Shown: positions 60,194 to 64,000 of the stretch, one piece after another
Layout: the number at the start of each line of letters is the position of its first letter
How positions within the stretch are numbered: position 1 is the first letter of the stretch
DNA from: Molossus alvarezi
Taxonomy: Eukaryota > Chordata > Mammalia > Chiroptera > Molossidae
Reading direction: 5' to 3'
DNA length: 64,000 bases
Assembly: GCA_037176705.1 (NCBI GenBank)
Contig: CM073887.1
Coordinates: forward strand, 24,927,501-24,991,500
Notes under the pieces: model-generated
The model's database searches: none
What the model was told of the DNA's origin: nothing
What the model saw: only the letters and a program-made list of their open reading frames with translations
Position numbers and translations under genes: made by a program

Positions 60194-60675
60194 GAGAAGG
60201 AAGGAAAAAAGCAATGAAAGAAGGAAGGAATGAAAGAAAGAAAGAAAGAAAGAAGGAAGGGAGGAAGAAAGGAAGGAAGGAAGAAAAAAAGAAGGAAGGA
60301 AAGAAGGAAGGGAAGTAGGAAGGAAGGAAGAAAAGAAAGAAGGAAGGAAGGAAAGAAGGGAGAAAGGAAGGAAAGAACTAAAGAAAGAAGGAAGGGAGGA
60401 AGGAAAGAAGGGAGAAAGGAAGGAAAGAACTAGAGAAAGAAGGAAGGGAGGAAGGAGAGAAGGAAGGAAGGAGGGAAGGAAGGAAGGAGAGAAGAAGGAA
60501 GAAAGAAAGAGAAGGAAGGAGAGGAAGGAAGGAGGAGAGGAAGGAAGGAGGAGAGGAAGGAAGGAGGAGAGGAAGGAAGGAAGGAGAGAGGAAGGAAGGA
60601 GGGAAGAAGGAAGAAAGAAAGAGAAGGAAGGAGGAGAGGAAGGAAGGAAGAAGGGAGGGAGGCAGGGAGGGCAGG
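60194..60675. repeat. Long purine tract of GGAA/GAAA repeats (~480 bp)
   Basis: Almost pure A/G on the plus strand, with only a few pyrimidines near the left end and the C/T of GAACTA and GAACTAGA units. It has higher-order structure: GAACTA-containing units recur 52 bp apart (60375 and 60427), and a GAAGAAGGAAGAAAGAAAGA unit recurs near 60490 and 60604. The opposite strand gives a meaningless Ser/Pro/Phe open frame of 187 codons. Confidence 0.97.
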
Positions 60676-60744
60676 GATTCCTACAATGTCCCAGTGGCTG
60701 CAGACCTGACACAGAGTCCGTCTCGCACCTCCACGCTCCCTTCC

Positions 60745-60910
60745 CGGTGCTCACAGCTGTGCGTCTCCACCCCAGAACACAGAGCCATCTGGGGAGCTCT
60801 TAAAAACACCAACACCCAGGCTGCTTTTCAGACCAATTATATCAAAACCTCTGTGGCTGGGAGCCGGTATTTGTTAAACCTCACCAAGTGATTTCTATAT
60901 GCAGCCAAGG
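60745..60910. repeat. hAT-Charlie-type MER5-like fragment
   Basis: ATCTGGGGAGCTCTTAAAAA, CAGACCAATTATATCA and GGGAGCC...TTCTATATGCAGCCAAGG resemble the MER5/MER58 group of non-autonomous hAT elements. Old and partial. Confidence 0.5.
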
Positions 60911-62014
60911 ATTTATGTCCACAAATGTGACATTTTGTAGATGATTTTAGTGGCACTGCATTATTTCCTCGTTAACTGTTGATCCTTGGGGGACTTTTTG
61001 TTTCTGTAGCCTTCATGATGTCTAGCACTGTTTCTTATACTCAGTGAGCTTTCAAGAAAAAAAGCTTTAAAAGAATTTAAGAACAAAAAATGAATAAAGA
61101 GAGTCATTTTTAAAGAGAGGAATGCAAATGGGCTCTGTGGCTATCCCACAGTAGAAATGGTGACTTGAGAGTTGCTTGTATGTAAGATAACCCATTTCAC
61201 AAATTTTATGTAATCCATCTATATCCAAACAGTTAATTTGTCAATCAAGTGTTAATTAATATTTGTCTAGAGATGTTGTATCTTGCCTATGATATAACAG
61301 TAATTAATAGCTATGTACACTTCAAACACCTTGGATGAGTATCTGTTCTACTTCATAGATTCTTATCACGAATGAGCAAGTAAAGCTTCTGGGGGGAAAA
61401 AGCTTTCAAGAACATAGTTAAATGTTATTGTCAGGAAGCTGCATTTTTTTGAAAGAACCGAAGCACAAAGAGCTCACATTTGATACTTTCTTCCTTTCAT
61501 GTACACCGCTGACTCTATTAAGTCAAAGGGAAACCTGGCGTTATCTTGGGCATATCTGCTTCTTTCCATATACTAGATATCTGGTAACAATGTGTGAATG
61601 TTGCAGAATGTACTTTAGTCTGTGGGGATGGGAGAGCATTTAAACACATTTGCACTTGGATTGTTTCTATACTCAGGGTGAGATGGTCCCTTAGAGAAAA
61701 AAATAGAAAGGAAAGAAGAAAGGCTGCTGAGCTGATGCTCTTTTTTCTAGTTTGAAAAAGCACAGGATGTCTCTTACTGAGTGTGGTTTAATGGCATGGA
61801 CTCTGGAGCCAGACCGATCTGTGTTCCAGTTCTGGCTCAGTTTACCAGCTGGGTTGACCTTGGACAACGTGCTTGTCCTCTCTGAGCTTTGGGATCCTCA
61901 CCTGTGCAACAAGGAGTAACAGGTCTCAATGCCATAGGGAGGACAGGAGACCGAAGAAAACCTTCTATATAATATATGTCAGGCAGCTGACACTTAGTGG
62001 GACCTCACAAAGGT
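60911..62014. other. Gene-free interval with a MIR
   Basis: Only a MIR (61780-61935) is recognised; the rest is AT-rich unique-looking sequence. Confidence 0.55.
61780..61935 (+). repeat. MIR SINE
   Basis: GGACTCTGGAGCCAGACCGA, CTGGGTTGACCTTGGACAAC and CTCTCTGAGCTTTGGGATCC follow the MIR consensus order. Confidence 0.85.
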
Positions 62015-62226
62015 TTTTTTTTTTTTATCTTCATCTGAGGACATTTTTTTATATTTTGTTCAGATAGAGTTGGAGGGAGAGAGAGGAAGAGAGAGAGAGA
62101 AAAACATCGACGTGAAAGGGATGGGGAAAAACTGCAACCGAGGTACCTGCCTTTAGCAGGAACCAAACCCGGGTCTCTCTGGTCTGCAGGCCGACGCTCT
62201 AACCACTGAGCCAAACTGGCCAGGGC
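62015..62226 (-). mobile_element. VES-type SINE with internal deletion
   Basis: Minus-strand head GCCCTGGCCAGTTTGGCTCA and GAGGATGAAGATAAAA tail. About 30 bp of the middle body found in the copies at 9081 and 26050 (the CATCGAGTGGCTGCC part) are missing between GTGAAAGGGA and ACTGCAACCG. Confidence 0.9.
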
Positions 62227-64000
62227 AGGTTCCTGTTTTCTTAAAGCATCCCAGGTAGCAGGGATTTCTTTTTTTCCTCCCATGATCTGAGGAGACTTCC
62301 TCTTGGTGTTTTTCAGGGCACACATTTCATTGGTAGGTTTTTAGACAGAAATAGGGAGTTTCATTTTGGATCTGAGTTTTTCATTTTTCTTTGGACCATT
62401 TAATAATTTCCTTTTTTCCTTCTGTAAATTCACTGGATTCCTTTGCAGTGTCTTTGCCATAAATTTTTCTCACTACATATAATTTTAAGTCAAGCAGGAG
62501 AAATGCAAGGGGAAAACATAGTGACCCTTATATGAGGAGCGTAGGACATTATACCAACTTGGCTTCCAAGGAATTCACATTTCCTTTAAAAAAATATCTG
62601 AACTGAGTGCCATTTGCAGACGTTCTGGAAACCCAGACAGATGAATCTTCATGTTTCTGGAAGAAACAAGTCTTTGGTGGGCTTCTCTTCAATTGATTGC
62701 CCAGTACGTAGATTGTAGATTGCTAGAACTAGACACAGTAGTCTCTTACAAATAAGAAAAACCCCGCAAGATTCACCCTCATTCCAAGCAAATCATCTCA
62801 AAGGCCATTTTTGAAATATTGAAAAAAGTTTGACATTTTGTTGAAATAACAGGCAAATAGATTTTTCCTGTCTTCCTCCTCTGTTCCCTTCCAAATCCAT
62901 ACGTAATTTGTATAGTGTGATTTTTAGTCTTTCTTATTTTTCCTAATATACATACTTTTTATGTGACATGAAATTGATTTATTAAGCATGAAATGGCCCT
63001 GTGCTGCCCCACATCGAATGACTTTACAAGTCTATCTGGAACACAGCAGAAATGCACCCAAAGTTGATGTCAAAGCCTATTAATATTGGAGTAAAATTAA
63101 ATTTATGGGTTGGAGAAGGAAGTCTAATTTTTATGTGTCTCTTCCCTAAAAGCCAACTAAAATCTATCTGGGCCAATTTGAGTGGACCCAACCCATTTCA
63201 TCTTCCAAGACTGTTTGGTTCATTACTTATAGGGCGAAGGCTGAGAGGAGTTCATTTGGGACTAAGAATAACTGAGTGACCCTCTAACACTAGGGTATAA
63301 TCATATGAGCATTTTTTTAGTTTCTTGCCCAGATAACCTGGATCTTTCAAAAAATTATTGTTTAAAGAGAGAGTTAAAATATATTTTCTATATATTCCAG
63401 TTTTAAATTTTATGAACTTCTACTCACTGCTCAGTATTTCCAGTTCCTGGGAAACTCATTAGGTTTTTATTATCGTCTCTCTTCTAGCCTCCTCCATCAC
63501 GGTGCTATGCTTCCCCCATGGACCACCACATCTTTGGGTTTCTAGTCCTTGGAATTCTGCTCCCCAGTTCCAGAGCTAGGGAGCCAATTTGCATTCCTTC
63601 CTTGTCCAAAGTCCTTCTCCTATTTTGAATACTTCAACTGGCCTAAATGTATCAAGGGAGAAAAGGAATGTATCACTTTGGCCTGAAAAATTCCTTATTG
63701 AGTCCCCACTCCATTAAAGGAACATAATAATATTTGGAAGAAATTGGCCCATTCCAATTTGTAGGCCTGAGGGAACCAGATGATTTCAGAGAGAATCTTC
63801 TGGTGATTGTTTCTGTTTATGCACTGGCTGAAACAATTCGGAATGAACCACATACCTTGCTGACTTGGTGTTACAGGAAGTAAGGGCTGGCTATCAGGCT
63901 GAGTTGGATTTTTGCCATCTTCACCTATGTAGATAACAGTCACCATGGGGGATGAGCCCCTCGGTCAAGTTTTCCCACCACTAACACAGATGTGGTTATC
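62227..64000. other. Gene-free interval to window end
   Basis: AT-rich sequence; no repeat, exon or RNA gene that I can support. Confidence 0.5.

Noticed and set aside
60191..60754. 187-codon Ser/Pro/Phe-rich frame on the minus strand
   Set aside because: Translation of a GGAA/TTCC tract; any frame stays open there.
1..64000. A novel gene system (defence cluster, operon or viral gene set)
   Set aside because: No operon structure, no viral structural or polymerase genes, and no multi-gene cluster. Only one host gene plus mobile elements can be supported.

Overview
This is a 64-kb piece of a mammalian nuclear genome, very probably a bat. It has one recognisable host gene, intron-containing, with a GC-rich first exon; the rest is non-coding DNA with many retrotransposons. 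The bat assignment rests on at least 13 tRNA-headed SINEs of the VES type (heads such as GGCCCTGGCCGGTTTGGCTC), L1 elements with a matching 3' UTR, and a short mariner-type element ending in ACAGGGTGGTGCAAAAGTA. I read this as Yangochiroptera, possibly a vespertilionid; that last step is inference.

The host gene is SFRP2 (secreted frizzled-related protein 2, a Wnt modulator) on the minus strand, about 12.5-20.74 kb. All three coding exons are present with GT/AG splice sites and an open frame: exon 1 at 20479-19981 (signal peptide and the whole frizzled cysteine-rich domain), exon 2 at 17629-17549, exon 3 at 13594-13290 (most of the netrin-like domain). The joined frame is 885 nt, giving 294 residues and a stop, one residue shorter than the usual 295. 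A TATA-like ATTAAAAA overlapping an octamer ATGCAAAT lies about 30 bp above the probable start site, and the leader has no upstream ATG. CpG-rich DNA continues upstream, and a second, orphan GC/CpG-rich block lies at about 24.9-25.7 kb.

Left flank (0-9.9 kb) is a layered retrotransposon pile. An old minus-strand L1 (about 60-3051, continuing at 5942-6417 and 6897-7085) was interrupted by a minus-strand VES-type SINE (12-bp duplication). The SINE was itself split by a younger L1 with a 15-bp duplication. This L1 is unusual: it keeps its 5' end, 5' UTR, ORF1 and the endonuclease part of ORF2, but has lost everything 3' of that, with no poly(A) tail. The likely cause is internal priming on an A-rich stretch of ORF2. 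A second old L1 with a SINE inside follows at 7.7-9.9 kb.

Right flank (26-64 kb) has no protein gene that I can support. It holds scattered SINEs, a mariner-type MITE (29925-30053), old MIR/L2/L3/hAT pieces including a MER20-like copy (46315-46548), a multiply interrupted old L1 (44.25-45.86 kb), a 1.1-kb L1 3' end (57804-58908), about 0.9 kb of L2, and a 480-bp purine-only GGAA/GAAA tract (60194-60675). In known mammalian maps SFRP2 lies between TLR2 and DCHS2; neither is visible here. Repeat families were named from remembered consensus features, not from a database search.
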